DNA of 64,000 nt, taken from assembly GCF_003992665.1 (NCBI RefSeq), contig NZ_RZMX01000008.1, positions 1-64,000 of the forward strand, read 5' to 3'. A program made the position numbers and the translations under genes. The notes under the pieces were generated by a model. That model ran no database searches and was not told the DNA's origin. It worked only from the letters and a program-made list of their open reading frames with translations. Positions 34,320-41,820 of the stretch are shown in pieces; the stretch's first letter is position 1; each line of letters begins with the position of its first letter. This DNA comes from Pelagibacterium montanilacus. Lineage in GTDB: Bacteria > Pseudomonadota > Alphaproteobacteria > Rhizobiales > Devosiaceae.

Positions 34320-34907
34320 ATGACTGTGATGCACGCCACCCAGGTCCCACCGGGCGAGCCGCCCAAACGGCCCCCGCATATTCCCGATCCCGACCAGCCC
34401 ATCCCGATGCCGCCACCCGATGAGGATCTGCCGCCAGAAGACGAACCGGACCACACACCGGTGCGCGAACCGGGGCAGGACATCCCGCCCCTCGATGAAC
34501 CCGTCCCCAACCCCGACGAGCACAATCCGCCCCAGCGGCTGGCCATGTCCGATATCCCACCGGGCAAGCCCCCCAGGCCGCCCAAAGTGCCGGAGGGCAT
34601 CCCTAACCAGGACGTGCCCACTGGCATCCCCCCGGTCCACAAGAAGCGCAAACCGCTCAAGGAGCCCGAGCGTGACGTGCCGCCAAACAAGCCCAATGAC
34701 GAACCAGAGCGCCAGCCACCGTTCACCGCGCAATGCCGGGCCATGGGTTCCTGCACATCTCTTGATGGTGGAAATCATGCCGCCCCCCATTTCGCTGCGG
34801 CCCTGGCATTGATCGCCTTCATACGGCCGAGATCGGTTAGCCCCAGCCGGTTGAGCCAGGTCTTGACGGTCCCCACTGGGTGCCCGAGATCCTCGGCGAT
34901 CGCGTAA
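34320..34907 (+). CDS. Proline-rich protein (cargo), doubtful 3' part
   Basis: ATG at 34320 follows GCAAGAGGAGTCACGTC. Residues 1-130 are Pro-rich and charged with repeated PPG/DIPP units (DLPPEDEPDHTPV, DIPPGKPPRPPKVPEG), likely extended and unfolded. The last 44 codons overlap the 3' end of the ParB/methylase gene on the other strand and lose the Pro pattern, so the natural end may be earlier. It occupies a 580-base gap in the leftward operon and is the third plus-strand singleton there. No function is assigned. Confidence 0.5.
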   Translation: MTVMHATQVPPGEPPKRPPHIPDPDQPIPMPPPDEDLPPEDEPDHTPVREPGQDIPPLDEPVPNPDEHNPPQRLAMSDIPPGKPPRPPKVPEGIPNQDVPTGIPPVHKKRKPLKEPERDVPPNKPNDEPERQPPFTAQCRAMGSCTSLDGGNHAAPHFAAALALIAFIRPRSVSPSRLSQVLTVPTGCPRSSAIA

Positions 34908-36331
34908 GGCGAGACACCGGCCTCGCGCCCCAGGCGCAGCGCTGTCGTGGCCTCGGCCATGGAGAGATTGCCGAACTGATCACCGATCCGCTCCAGCTCG
35001 GCTCGATACCTCGCCGCCGCCACCTCAGCGCCTTGGTGCGCTGTACTCTCTCCACCGGAAAGAGATCCCCGATCATCTTGATCCGGCGCCTCCAGCCCCC
35101 ACGCGTCCCATCCAGGTCTCGCGTCCCGGGCATTGAGCTCGATCTTGGGCAGATTGGGGAAGTACGCTTCCGCCAACTGGTGCGCGAAATCGGGTTTCTC
35201 GCTGTGGACGCCGACAGGAAACTCGAAAACGGAATCGTACTGTTCGCCCATGGCGGGCCCGGGAATGTCGCCTCTGGTCGCGTAGATAAGCAACTCATGC
35301 CGGTTCCGAGCGATATACCCCGTGCCCGCATGCGGCTTGACGCCCACGAAGTGGGTTTTCGGCACGAACCCGCAGGCGCGCGCAAATGCATAAGCATGCT
35401 CGGTCATCGGCGCTGTCGCCCACACCAAAAGCAGGCTATCGGGCGCGGCTATGGCGCGGATCATCGCCGCGCGGTCCTTGAGCAGCGCCTCGGTATCGCT
35501 GACCGGATAGTGGTTCGAGGCCGCCCGGTCCGAACCCGAATCCTCATTCCAGACCACAAACTTCCATTCGGGATCGGCCAGGATCACGCCATAGCGCTTT
35601 TCCGGCCAAGCCATCTGGCGCCGCCCCAACTCGGCTTCCCGCTCCGCCCGGCGGCGCTTTTTGTCCTCCTGCTTTTTCGCCCGCTCCTGCTTGATGACGG
35701 CATAGAGCGCTGCGGGATCGGCGTTCCGGATCGCCTCCTGCTGTTGCGCAAGTGGCAAACTGGCAAGGTCGACGGCCGCCGACACCGTCAGTTCCCCACG
35801 CTCGATTGCGGCCACCACTTCAGGCGCAGCGCTCTCGATTACCTGCCGGGCCGTGCGCACTGAGCGCTCCGAAACATGCAGCGCGTCAGCGGCATCGGCC
35901 TGTTTGATCGATGCATCTTTGGAAACCGGCAAATCTGCCGGTTTTTCGGGTGCTGGCTTGTCCTGGGTCCGGGGGCGGCCTCTTTCAAGCCGCGCTATCT
36001 TGGCCGCCACCATTGCGCGCTGGCTTTCATTGAGGTGCCGGCGGTGCAGATTCTTTGCCAGCACCCAGGCGAGCGGCGATGACGGCTCGGGCCAGCCATA
36101 GACCTGAAACCCGTAGGGCCGCGCCCAGCCGCCATAGTCGGGGGGCGCCGTCTCATCGATGACGCCCGCGGCAAGGGCCGCGCGATAGCGGTTGCGCCCG
36201 TCGAGAATCTTGTCATCGTGGATAACGACTGGCTCGAGGACCCCATGCGCCTTCACGTCCGCGACGAGTTCGTCGAACTCCCTGCCCTCGATCAGCGGAA
36301 ACAGGTCGGCAAGCGGATGGAACTCAAGCAT
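34775..36331 (-). CDS. ParB-like / MT-A70 adenine methyltransferase fusion
   Basis: ATG at 36331 overlaps the stop of the upstream gene. The 518-residue protein starts with a ParB/sulfiredoxin domain (residues about 1-100; KILDGRNRYRAALAAG). A KorB-type helix-turn-helix follows (about 140-170; AADALHVSERSVRTARQVI), then MT-A70 (about 235-420; YGVILADPEWKF, PVSDTEALL, KTHFVGVKPHAGTGYIARNRHELLIYATRG), and a C-terminal helix-turn-helix (VSPYAIAEDLGHPVGTVKTW). The catalytic DPPW is DPEW, a variant I recall from related phage proteins. It probably makes N6-methyladenine in phage or host DNA. Site specificity is unknown. Confidence 0.88.
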   Translation of the reverse strand: MLEFHPLADLFPLIEGREFDELVADVKAHGVLEPVVIHDDKILDGRNRYRAALAAGVIDETAPPDYGGWARPYGFQVYGWPEPSSPLAWVLAKNLHRRHLNESQRAMVAAKIARLERGRPRTQDKPAPEKPADLPVSKDASIKQADAADALHVSERSVRTARQVIESAAPEVVAAIERGELTVSAAVDLASLPLAQQQEAIRNADPAALYAVIKQERAKKQEDKKRRRAEREAELGRRQMAWPEKRYGVILADPEWKFVVWNEDSGSDRAASNHYPVSDTEALLKDRAAMIRAIAAPDSLLLVWATAPMTEHAYAFARACGFVPKTHFVGVKPHAGTGYIARNRHELLIYATRGDIPGPAMGEQYDSVFEFPVGVHSEKPDFAHQLAEAYFPNLPKIELNARDARPGWDAWGLEAPDQDDRGSLSGGESTAHQGAEVAAARYRAELERIGDQFGNLSMAEATTALRLGREAGVSPYAIAEDLGHPVGTVKTWLNRLGLTDLGRMKAINARAAAKWGAA

Positions 36332-36609
36332 CAAAAGCCCCCCAACTGTACCGTGTGCATGCGCAATCGATCGCCCGAGCGGTACTCGTCCGCCTCGATC
36401 TCCCGCCGCGCGGCGCCGAAAAGCGCTTCGAGCCGGTCCATCTGGGCCCGATGGATCAACACCTCGATGCCGTTGACCGAAATCCGCACCCAATGATCCT
36501 CATTGGGCCGCAGGATCAGCTGCCCTGAGACCGGCCGGTCCATCGCTGCCAGCGTGGACTGCGCCGCGCGCCGGGCCGCGCGCATGCGGGCATACCGGGG
36601 CAGGCTCAT
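36331..36609 (-). CDS. Phage early protein, unknown
   Basis: A 92-residue protein between two early genes, with a four-base overlap at its start and a one-base contact with the methylase start. The N-terminus is basic (MSLPRYARMRAARRAAQ) and the middle beta-rich (HWVRISVNGIEVLIHRAQMD). No domain is recognised. Confidence 0.7.
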   Translation of the reverse strand: MSLPRYARMRAARRAAQSTLAAMDRPVSGQLILRPNEDHWVRISVNGIEVLIHRAQMDRLEALFGAARREIEADEYRSGDRLRMHTVQLGGF

Positions 36610-37106
36610 GATCCGCCCTGCTTCGCTTCTGCGGCCATCCGGTCTGCGGTGATCTGCTCGTCCAGCGCCGCCAGAACCGCATGGGCTTCGGCGATCGCCT
36701 CGTGCAGCTGCTCGTCCTCGGCCAGGCTGATGTAGCCATCATTTTCCAGCGCTGCGCCAAGGTCAGCGAAGACCTGCGAGACCTTGCGCATCGCTTCTGC
36801 CGAAAGCCGGGTGAGGAGAGCCGAACCCTTGCCCGCACGCGGCATGGGCACCAGGAAATGGTCGAGCTCGCGCGCAGCCAAGGCGATCAGGCGGGGCGCG
36901 CGCCCCGCGCGCATGTTGAACGCGTCGAGCTCGACGGCCGTATCGAGCGCGATCACGCGCTTGATCTCGGCGTCATTGGCATAGTCGGAAAACGTGGCCA
37001 CCCGGTCGATGCGCGTCACCGCAGCGGCGCACACCTTGTTGCCGCCGGCATCAGTGATCGACTCGGCCGTGGCGGCTTTGACCTTGAGCCAGAGCGGGAT
37101 CTTCAT
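36606..37106 (-). CDS. Phage early protein, unknown
   Basis: A 166-residue protein with ATG at 37106 after GAGGGGATCGC; the longer upstream frame is not supported. It has a beta-strand N-terminus (MKIPLWLKVKAATAESIT) and a largely helical rest (AFNMRAGRAPRLIALAAREL, DEQLHEAIAEAHAVLAALDE). It is the first gene of the leftward early operon after the long non-coding stretch. No domain is recognised. Confidence 0.7.
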   Translation of the reverse strand: MKIPLWLKVKAATAESITDAGGNKVCAAAVTRIDRVATFSDYANDAEIKRVIALDTAVELDAFNMRAGRAPRLIALAARELDHFLVPMPRAGKGSALLTRLSAEAMRKVSQVFADLGAALENDGYISLAEDEQLHEAIAEAHAVLAALDEQITADRMAAEAKQGGS

Positions 37107-37149
37107 GCGATCCCCTCCCCGGCCCTGCACAGGCCGCGATGAGTCAGAC

Positions 37150-37890
37150 TTGCTGAGACAAGACACATGACCGCGTGCCAGCGCGGTGCGAAACCAGAGG
37201 CTGGCGCCGGCGGCAAGGGCATGGAAATCCGCCGACGCCCCGACCCGGCGCGGTTAGGAGCGCAGGGCCGGTTCCCGGACCACTGGAGGTTAATCAGCAG
37301 CACCCGGGAAGCTGGGAAACTGTACCATGCGGGCGAGTGCGGACCGGCCAGCTCGCAAGTGGAGACCCGAAAGGCCGGCCGGCCCGCGCGCCCGACACGT
37401 ATGGATCGACCGTGCCTGACGCGGCCATTGTCGCTGACACGGATCGCCGAGGCAAGGAAAGTGGGTCGCGCGGCACGCGAGAACGGGCCGGCCGACCCGC
37501 AAGAGGGCAATCCAAGGGTCGGCCGGCCCTGCCCTGCCGGTGGGAGGCTCCACGCGGAAGGGGCGAGGTGAAATTGAGTGAACCTGCGGCTACGGGCAAC
37601 CCCGTGCGGGGCCCTGCGGGCAGAAAATGAGCCGGCCGGTGAGCACGTGGGGACGCAGCGGCCCGGCCGGCTCGCCTCCAGGGCGGCGTAGTGCACCAGT
37701 TTGGAGGAACCGGCATATGTCAGGAAAAGCGGAAATGAAGCAAGCGCCGGAAATATCCCGGCAGCGGCAAACGGACCGGTCAGCGCCAAAGATGGGGCTC
37801 GGGAAGCTGACCGGCCCCGCCCCGCCACGGGAAGGTCCGCCGCAGAAGGGACAGTCAAACAATTGTGAGCAATTGAGGCCAGAGCGTGGC
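37150..37890. promoter_or_regulatory. Non-coding GC-rich array of inverted repeats
   Basis: About 740 bases separate the Cro-position gene from the first early gene, and I see no convincing gene in it. It contains at least three perfect inverted repeats built on CCGG/GGCC cores. 37485-37498 pairs with 37516-37529 (14 bp), 37629-37639 pairs with 37663-37673 (11 bp), and 37776-37784 pairs with 37806-37814 (9 bp). Loops are 17-23 bases. None has a T run, so these are not ordinary terminators. As part of the leftward leader RNA they could be antitermination (nut/put-like) or small-RNA structures. Confidence 0.6.
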
Positions 37891-37896
37891 GCGCGG

Positions 37897-38139
37897 TCAT
37901 TGAGCGGGCTCCTGCACGCGCGGGCGGCTCACCGATGCAGGCCAATCGCAGCCGTCAGGCCAGTTTTCGGAGAACCAAGTGACCGCCGCTTCGTAGCGCC
38001 TGGTGTAAACGTCAGCTCCCGAGCAAATCAGATCGAACTTGGAGCCTTGGTTGAACACAAGCGTCGACACCCGAGCGCGGGACTTGCCCGTGGCGGCGCA
38101 ATACACATCAAAGAGGGTCACGAGATTTGCTAGCAGCAT
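37897..38139 (-). CDS. Cro-position phage regulator
   Basis: An 80-residue protein divergent from the repressor. It has LVTLFDVYCAATGKSRARVS (helix-turn-helix-like), then LVFNQGSKFDLICSGADVYT and a C-terminal RYEAAVTWFSENWPDG. This pattern is common beside S24 repressors in alphaproteobacterial phages. ATG at 38139 lies 6-7 bases after the predicted -10 box, so the mRNA may be leaderless. It is likely the lytic-side regulator. Confidence 0.75.
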   Translation of the reverse strand: MLLANLVTLFDVYCAATGKSRARVSTLVFNQGSKFDLICSGADVYTRRYEAAVTWFSENWPDGCDWPASVSRPRVQEPAQ

Positions 38140-38145
38140 GCGCGC

Positions 38146-38174
38146 AATCTGATGCGGTTTTTAATCCGCGTCAA
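38146..38174 (-). promoter_or_regulatory. Leftward early promoter with operator in its spacer
   Basis: On the minus strand TTGACG (38174-38169) is followed by a 17-base spacer and CAGATT (38151-38146). The spacer holds the operator palindrome GCGGTTTTTAATCCGC (plus 38154-38169). The same layout recurs at 39236-39264. Repressor binding here would block transcription of the Cro-position gene and the early operon. Confidence 0.7.
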
Positions 38175-38210
38175 CCCGGCTCACAAACCGCTGCCCATGA
38201 AAGAAGTGGC

Positions 38211-38226
38211 GCGGTTATATTACCGC
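38211..38226 (+). promoter_or_regulatory. Operator and -10 region at the repressor start
   Basis: A near-perfect palindrome GCGGTTATATTACCGC lies directly before the repressor ATG (38229). It contains TATATT (38216-38221), a good -10, which would place the transcript start at or next to the ATG. No clear -35 is seen, so the promoter may need activation. This is like a leaderless cI transcript from PRM, and suggests autoregulation. Confidence 0.62.
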
Positions 38227-38228
38227 AC

Positions 38229-38954
38229 ATGAGCGAAACACTGATCACCCGTATAGAATCCCGCCTGACACAACTGAAGCTCTCCCCGCGGGCTGCCTCG
38301 CTTTCAGTGTCATCGAATCCCGACCTGATACGCGGAATTCTAAGGAAGGGGGATCGTGCCAATCCCACATCCGAAACGATCAATCTGATTGCGCGCGCAC
38401 TCGGGGTTCAGCGTGAGTGGCTGCTTTGGGGAACTGGAGATGGCGAGTCGCACATTCCTCCCGCTGCAAAGTCGGATGAGTTTAGCCCAGCAGACGTGCC
38501 CTACCCCATGGCACAACAGATGCGACAGGACATACCCGTACTCGGCACTGCAGCGGGAACGCTAATTCACCCTGAAGACAATGGCAAAGAAGTTGAAGGC
38601 TTTCAGATCGAAGGCAGCGTCATCCAATACGTCCGACGGCCTCCTGCGCTGGAGCACGTGAAAGACGCTTACGCAATATTGGTGGAAGGCGATTCAATGG
38701 CTCCGCGCCATAATCCGGGCGAACTAAGGTTCGTGCACCCTCTGCATCCTGCCGCTCCAGGAGACACGGTGATTGTGCAGACCCGGTCTTGGAACGACGA
38801 CCCAGGCCAAGCTTACATCAAGATCTACCGCCGCCGGACGGCTGACAAAATCTTGCTGGAGCAACTGAATCCTGCATGTACCATCGAGATCCCGCTCAAG
38901 TTCGTCACAGCGGTCCATCGTGTCATGGACTTGAACGAACTCTTCGGCATCTAG
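38229..38954 (+). CDS. Prophage repressor, HTH plus S24 peptidase-like domain
   Basis: ATG at 38229. The 241-residue protein has an N-terminal helix-turn-helix (ESRLTQLKLSPRAASLSVSS, ETINLIARALGVQREWLLWG) and a LexA/CI-type S24 domain. The domain includes VLGTAAGTL, with an Ala-Gly-like cleavage position, AILVEGDSMAPRHNPGELR with the catalytic Ser, and YIKIYRR with a candidate Lys. It is divergent from the Cro-position gene. Four operator palindromes surround it. It should keep lysogeny and be cleaved on DNA damage. Confidence 0.92.
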   Translation: MSETLITRIESRLTQLKLSPRAASLSVSSNPDLIRGILRKGDRANPTSETINLIARALGVQREWLLWGTGDGESHIPPAAKSDEFSPADVPYPMAQQMRQDIPVLGTAAGTLIHPEDNGKEVEGFQIEGSVIQYVRRPPALEHVKDAYAILVEGDSMAPRHNPGELRFVHPLHPAAPGDTVIVQTRSWNDDPGQAYIKIYRRRTADKILLEQLNPACTIEIPLKFVTAVHRVMDLNELFGI

Positions 38955-38958
38955 CTTT

Positions 38959-39135
38959 TCAAACGCTCGGCTTTTGCACGCTCACAAATGCCCAAACGAA
39001 TGCACCGATCCAACCAAGAACTGTCCAGCCCAAAAGTGCATTAAGAGCCAGTACGGCCCCCCAGCTTTGATGCCCACGCATCACCGCGATGAGCGACGGC
39101 AGAAAGTATGCCAGCAAAAGTAGACCGATCTCCAC
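38959..39135 (-). CDS. Superinfection-immunity (Imm)-like small membrane protein
   Basis: The best start is GTG at 39135 after GGGGGGGTAGCA, giving 58 residues; a TTG further upstream is also in frame. Two membrane helices are visible (IGLLLLAYFLPSLIAVMRGH, and LNALLGWTVLGWIGAFVWAF) with the short loop RGHQSWGAVLALN. This is the pattern of the Imm superinfection-immunity family, which blocks DNA injection by related phages. It lies right after the repressor in convergent orientation. Confidence 0.78.
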   Translation of the reverse strand: MEIGLLLLAYFLPSLIAVMRGHQSWGAVLALNALLGWTVLGWIGAFVWAFVSVQKPSV

Positions 39136-39212
39136 TGCTACCCCCCCCAAGTTTGATCGTTCATATTCTACCAACTGCGTGCGAGCAGGCAAGTAGCGGC
39201 CGTCGCCAGGAT

Positions 39213-39264
39213 ATGCGGGTTTTTATCCGCATCAGTTGACGCGGTTTTTAAACCGCATTAGCAT
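39213..39264 (+). promoter_or_regulatory. Rightward early promoter with two repressor operators
   Basis: TTGACG (39236-39241) and TAGCAT (39259-39264) are 17 bases apart. One operator (GCGGTTTTTAAACCGC, 39241-39256) fills the spacer. A second (GCGGGTTTTTATCCGC, 39215-39230) lies upstream, 26 bases centre to centre. They match the two operators near the repressor. The promoter reads into the 39294-41628 operon ending in the integrase. Confidence 0.72.
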
Positions 39265-39293
39265 CCCCTTCAGTTTCACCACTGGAGGCAGAG

Positions 39294-39692
39294 ATGCTAC
39301 ACACGCTCGAGCCCGGCACCGTCCGGCCCAATTTCAAGCCCGAGACCAATATCATTGCGCGCATGGCCGATGCCTGCCGCGACATGGGCCCCAACTTCGC
39401 CACCCGTGATCGGCTGCGCGACGAATACGGCTTTTCCGATCTCGAGATAGATCTATATGGGGTCGGCGCGCGCACCCGCGCCAATGCCGATTTCGTCCGC
39501 CAGGCCCACGAGGCCGCCCAGGACGACCTCGCCCGCGAGGACGTGGAAGGCACCCGCCGCACCCTCCTGGTCTCCATCCCCGTCGCTGATATCTGCCAGG
39601 CCTGGCAAGGCCTGCGCTCCGGCGCCGGCTGCTCGACCCTCGAGGCCACCGCACGCATCGTCGAGAGCTTCGATACTGAGGCGCACGCATGA
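39294..39692 (+). CDS. Rightward early phage protein, unknown
   Basis: A 132-residue protein after CTGGAGGCAGAG. It is mostly helical and charged (IIARMADACRDMGPNFATRD, RLRDEYGFSDLEIDLYG), with a possible winged-helix-like turn. It is the first gene of the operon that leads to the integrase, under the O-controlled promoter. No domain is recognised. Confidence 0.75.
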   Translation: MLHTLEPGTVRPNFKPETNIIARMADACRDMGPNFATRDRLRDEYGFSDLEIDLYGVGARTRANADFVRQAHEAAQDDLAREDVEGTRRTLLVSIPVADICQAWQGLRSGAGCSTLEATARIVESFDTEAHA

Positions 39693-39952
39693 CCGCCCTC
39701 AACGTCTCCGGCCATCGGTTGGCCAAGCACGCCCAGGCGCCCTTGCTGCCCGAATTCCGGCTGCAAACCCGTGACGGGCTCTATCTCCACCAGGCCGTCC
39801 AGGACGGCACCCTGACCGAGCACAGGGCCTATGCCTGGCAAGGCACCCGCGAGCAGCTCCGCAATGTCCTCGAGCGCCTGCCCGAGGGCGTCCGCGCCAA
39901 GCTCGTGGTCAAAAAGATCGCCGGCCCGCGACCGGCCGGCAGGGCGCGATGA
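39689..39952 (+). CDS. Rightward early phage protein, unknown
   Basis: An 87-residue basic protein whose ATG overlaps the previous stop (ATGA). It contains FRLQTRDGLYLHQAVQDGTL and a helical YAWQGTREQLRNVLERLPEG. No domain is recognised. Confidence 0.72.
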   Translation: MTALNVSGHRLAKHAQAPLLPEFRLQTRDGLYLHQAVQDGTLTEHRAYAWQGTREQLRNVLERLPEGVRAKLVVKKIAGPRPAGRAR

Positions 39953-40116
39953 GCCAAACCCGCTTCCGGATCTACCTGGCCCCGTCCGAGAGCTATCCTG
40001 ACGGCGAGATCGTCCGCATCGTCGCCGCCACCCCGGCCGCGGCCGAACGCGAGATGCGTGCCATCGAGCGCCATGCCGAGGCGCAGATCCGCAAGATCAA
40101 GAGGGACAGGCAGTGA
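39949..40116 (+). CDS. Small phage protein, 55 residues
   Basis: ATG at 39949 overlaps the previous stop (ATGA) and the stop overlaps the next gene's GTG. The product is MSQTRFRIYLAPSESYP, continuing with a helical basic C-terminus (AEREMRAIERHAEAQIRKIK). Tight coupling on both sides supports it as a real gene despite its size. Function is unknown. Confidence 0.7.
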   Translation: MSQTRFRIYLAPSESYPDGEIVRIVAATPAAAEREMRAIERHAEAQIRKIKRDRQ

Positions 40117-40361
40117 GGCCCGAGACCGCATCCCGTTTGGCGGTGCTCCTGTGCGCGGCCGAAGCGCTCCAGCGCCAGGGCGCCGGTGACGCGGCCACCC
40201 AGGACTTCGCCAGCCGCAATGGCGGCGTGGCACGCTTCACCGGGGGCACATACGAGATCCGCATGGCCGGAACGGCCGGCACCGCCACCATGGGCTACGC
40301 CTCGGCCTTCGCCTCCTGGATCAACGCCGCCAACCGCAGACTGGAGAAGGCCAATGGCTGA
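40113..40361 (+). CDS. Small phage protein, unknown
   Basis: An 82-residue protein started by GTG overlapping the previous stop (GTGA). It is Ala/Gly-rich with LAVLLCAAEALQRQGAGDAA and YASAFASWINAANRRLEK. No domain is recognised. Its stop overlaps the start of a 20-codon frame (40354-40416) that could itself be a short coupled peptide. Confidence 0.65.
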   Translation: MRPETASRLAVLLCAAEALQRQGAGDAATQDFASRNGGVARFTGGTYEIRMAGTAGTATMGYASAFASWINAANRRLEKANG

Positions 40362-40409
40362 GGGCAACATCTCTCCCTCGATGCCCGAGCGCGCGGCCAT
40401 GGTGTCGAC

Positions 40410-40637
40410 ATGGTAGCGCGCCCGGCCATCATCACCCAGACCGATGTCCAGCGGATTCTGAAAGGAGCCCGCGCGGCCGGAATAACTATGGGGATTGTGG
40501 TGACAGGCCGCGAAGTCCGCTTCGTTCCCGTTGACGCGCTCGAACCCGAACAAAAGGTTTCTGCGCTCGACCAATGGAAGGCGAAGCGCGATGGCCGCAA
40601 GACGGGAGCACAGGCTGGTGGGCGTTCATCGCGTTAA
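40410..40637 (+). CDS. Small phage protein, excisionase position
   Basis: A 75-residue basic protein whose ATG overlaps a short upstream stop. A helix-turn-helix-like segment (TQTDVQRILKGARAAGIT) is followed by MGIVVTGREVRFVPVD. Its 3' end overlaps the integrase start. The position and size fit an excisionase-like or similar accessory factor, but the family is not recognised. Confidence 0.6.
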   Translation: MVARPAIITQTDVQRILKGARAAGITMGIVVTGREVRFVPVDALEPEQKVSALDQWKAKRDGRKTGAQAGGRSSR

Positions 40638-41628
40638 GGTCCGGCTCGCCGGCGGCACTCTTGCTGAATACCACTACGCCTGGCGCGGCGGGCCGCGCAT
40701 CAAGGCCGATCCCGGATCGCACGCCTATCTCGTGGAATATACGCGACTGACCAGGGACCGGGCCGACGCCAAGCGCGAAGGGCTTTTCCCCGAGCTCGTC
40801 TACGCCTACCGCCAGAGCCCGATGTATACCGGCCTCAAACCCAGCACCCGGCGCGGCTACGATTGGGCCATAGACGAGATCGAGGCCGAGTTCGTTGACA
40901 TGCCGATTCGCGCCATCGAGGACCGCGGTGCCCGCTCGGCGTTCCTCGAGTGGCGTGACGGCTTTGCCGACACCCCGCGCAAGGCCGATCTGCTGATATC
41001 GGTTCTCGCCCGGATCCTGTCCTTTGCGGTCGATCGCGAGCTGCTGGCGCGCAACCCCCTCGAGCGCGCCGGACGGCTCTCGAGCGCCACGCGCCGGGAC
41101 GCCATCTGGACATCCGAGCTGGTCGATGCGTTCAAGACCGCGGCCTCGGCAAAGCTGGGGCTGGTAATCGAGCTGGCGCGCTGGACGGGGCAGAGGCAGG
41201 GCGACCTTATCCGCCTGCCCTGGAGCGCCTATGACGGCACCCACATCACCTTGCGGCAGGGAAAGACCGGACGACGGGTTCGCGTGAAGGTCTACGACAC
41301 CCTCAAGACGCTGCTGGACGCCCAGAAGCGCGAGGCCGTCACCATCCTCACCACCGAGCGCGGAAAGAGGTCCTGGACATCGGACGGGCTGCGCGCCTCA
41401 TGGGCCAAGGCCTGCGATCGCGCCGGCATCGAGGGCGTGACCTTCCACGACCTGCGCGGCACGTTCGTGACCCTCGCCTACCAGAGCGGGGCATCGATCA
41501 AGGAGATCGCCGAGGTCACCGGACACTCCGAAAGGGATGCCGAGGCGATCATCCGCAAGCACTACCTGGCGGGCGACGGCGCGGTGACAAAGCTCGAGGC
41601 GCGGAACAAAAAGGCACGGGAACTGTAA
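40591..41628 (+). CDS. Tyrosine-recombinase integrase
   Basis: ATG at 40591 follows GGAAGGCGAAGCGCG; the upstream in-frame ATG at 40531 is weaker. The 345-residue protein has a core-binding domain (PSTRRGYDWAIDEIEAEF) and a catalytic domain with WTGQRQGDLIRL (Arg), FHDLRGTFVT (His and Arg), TGHS (His) and IIRKHYL (Tyr). It ends 57 bases before the 3' end of tRNA-Lys, the usual site for this class. It should integrate and excise the prophage. Confidence 0.95.
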   Translation: MAARREHRLVGVHRVKVRLAGGTLAEYHYAWRGGPRIKADPGSHAYLVEYTRLTRDRADAKREGLFPELVYAYRQSPMYTGLKPSTRRGYDWAIDEIEAEFVDMPIRAIEDRGARSAFLEWRDGFADTPRKADLLISVLARILSFAVDRELLARNPLERAGRLSSATRRDAIWTSELVDAFKTAASAKLGLVIELARWTGQRQGDLIRLPWSAYDGTHITLRQGKTGRRVRVKVYDTLKTLLDAQKREAVTILTTERGKRSWTSDGLRASWAKACDRAGIEGVTFHDLRGTFVTLAYQSGASIKEIAEVTGHSERDAEAIIRKHYLAGDGAVTKLEARNKKAREL

Positions 41629-41684
41629 AAGATTTCCCGGATTGTAAAACGCCTAGTGCGAAAGGCCCGGAAACCCTAGGAAGA

Positions 41685-41760
<76 letters not shown>

Positions 41761-41820
41761 CAATTACCGCCGAAAGCGCAAGCCCCGCCGGGAATGGCAG
41801 GTCTCTAACAAACGCCGGCC

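Noticed and set aside
34233-34790. Minus-strand frames of 185 and 147 codons opposite the proline-rich gene
   Set aside because: Gly/Ser-rich or unpatterned shadows of a repetitive Pro-rich sequence; no ribosome site as good as the plus-strand one.
37150-37890. CRISPR-like array
   Set aside because: The repeats are inverted and variable in spacing and length; no direct repeat-spacer periodicity or cas genes occur.
37103-37945. 280-codon minus-strand frame and several plus-strand frames in the repeat region
   Set aside because: They are compositional (Ala/Pro/Arg-rich), overlap the Cro-position gene, and follow inverted repeats rather than a protein pattern.
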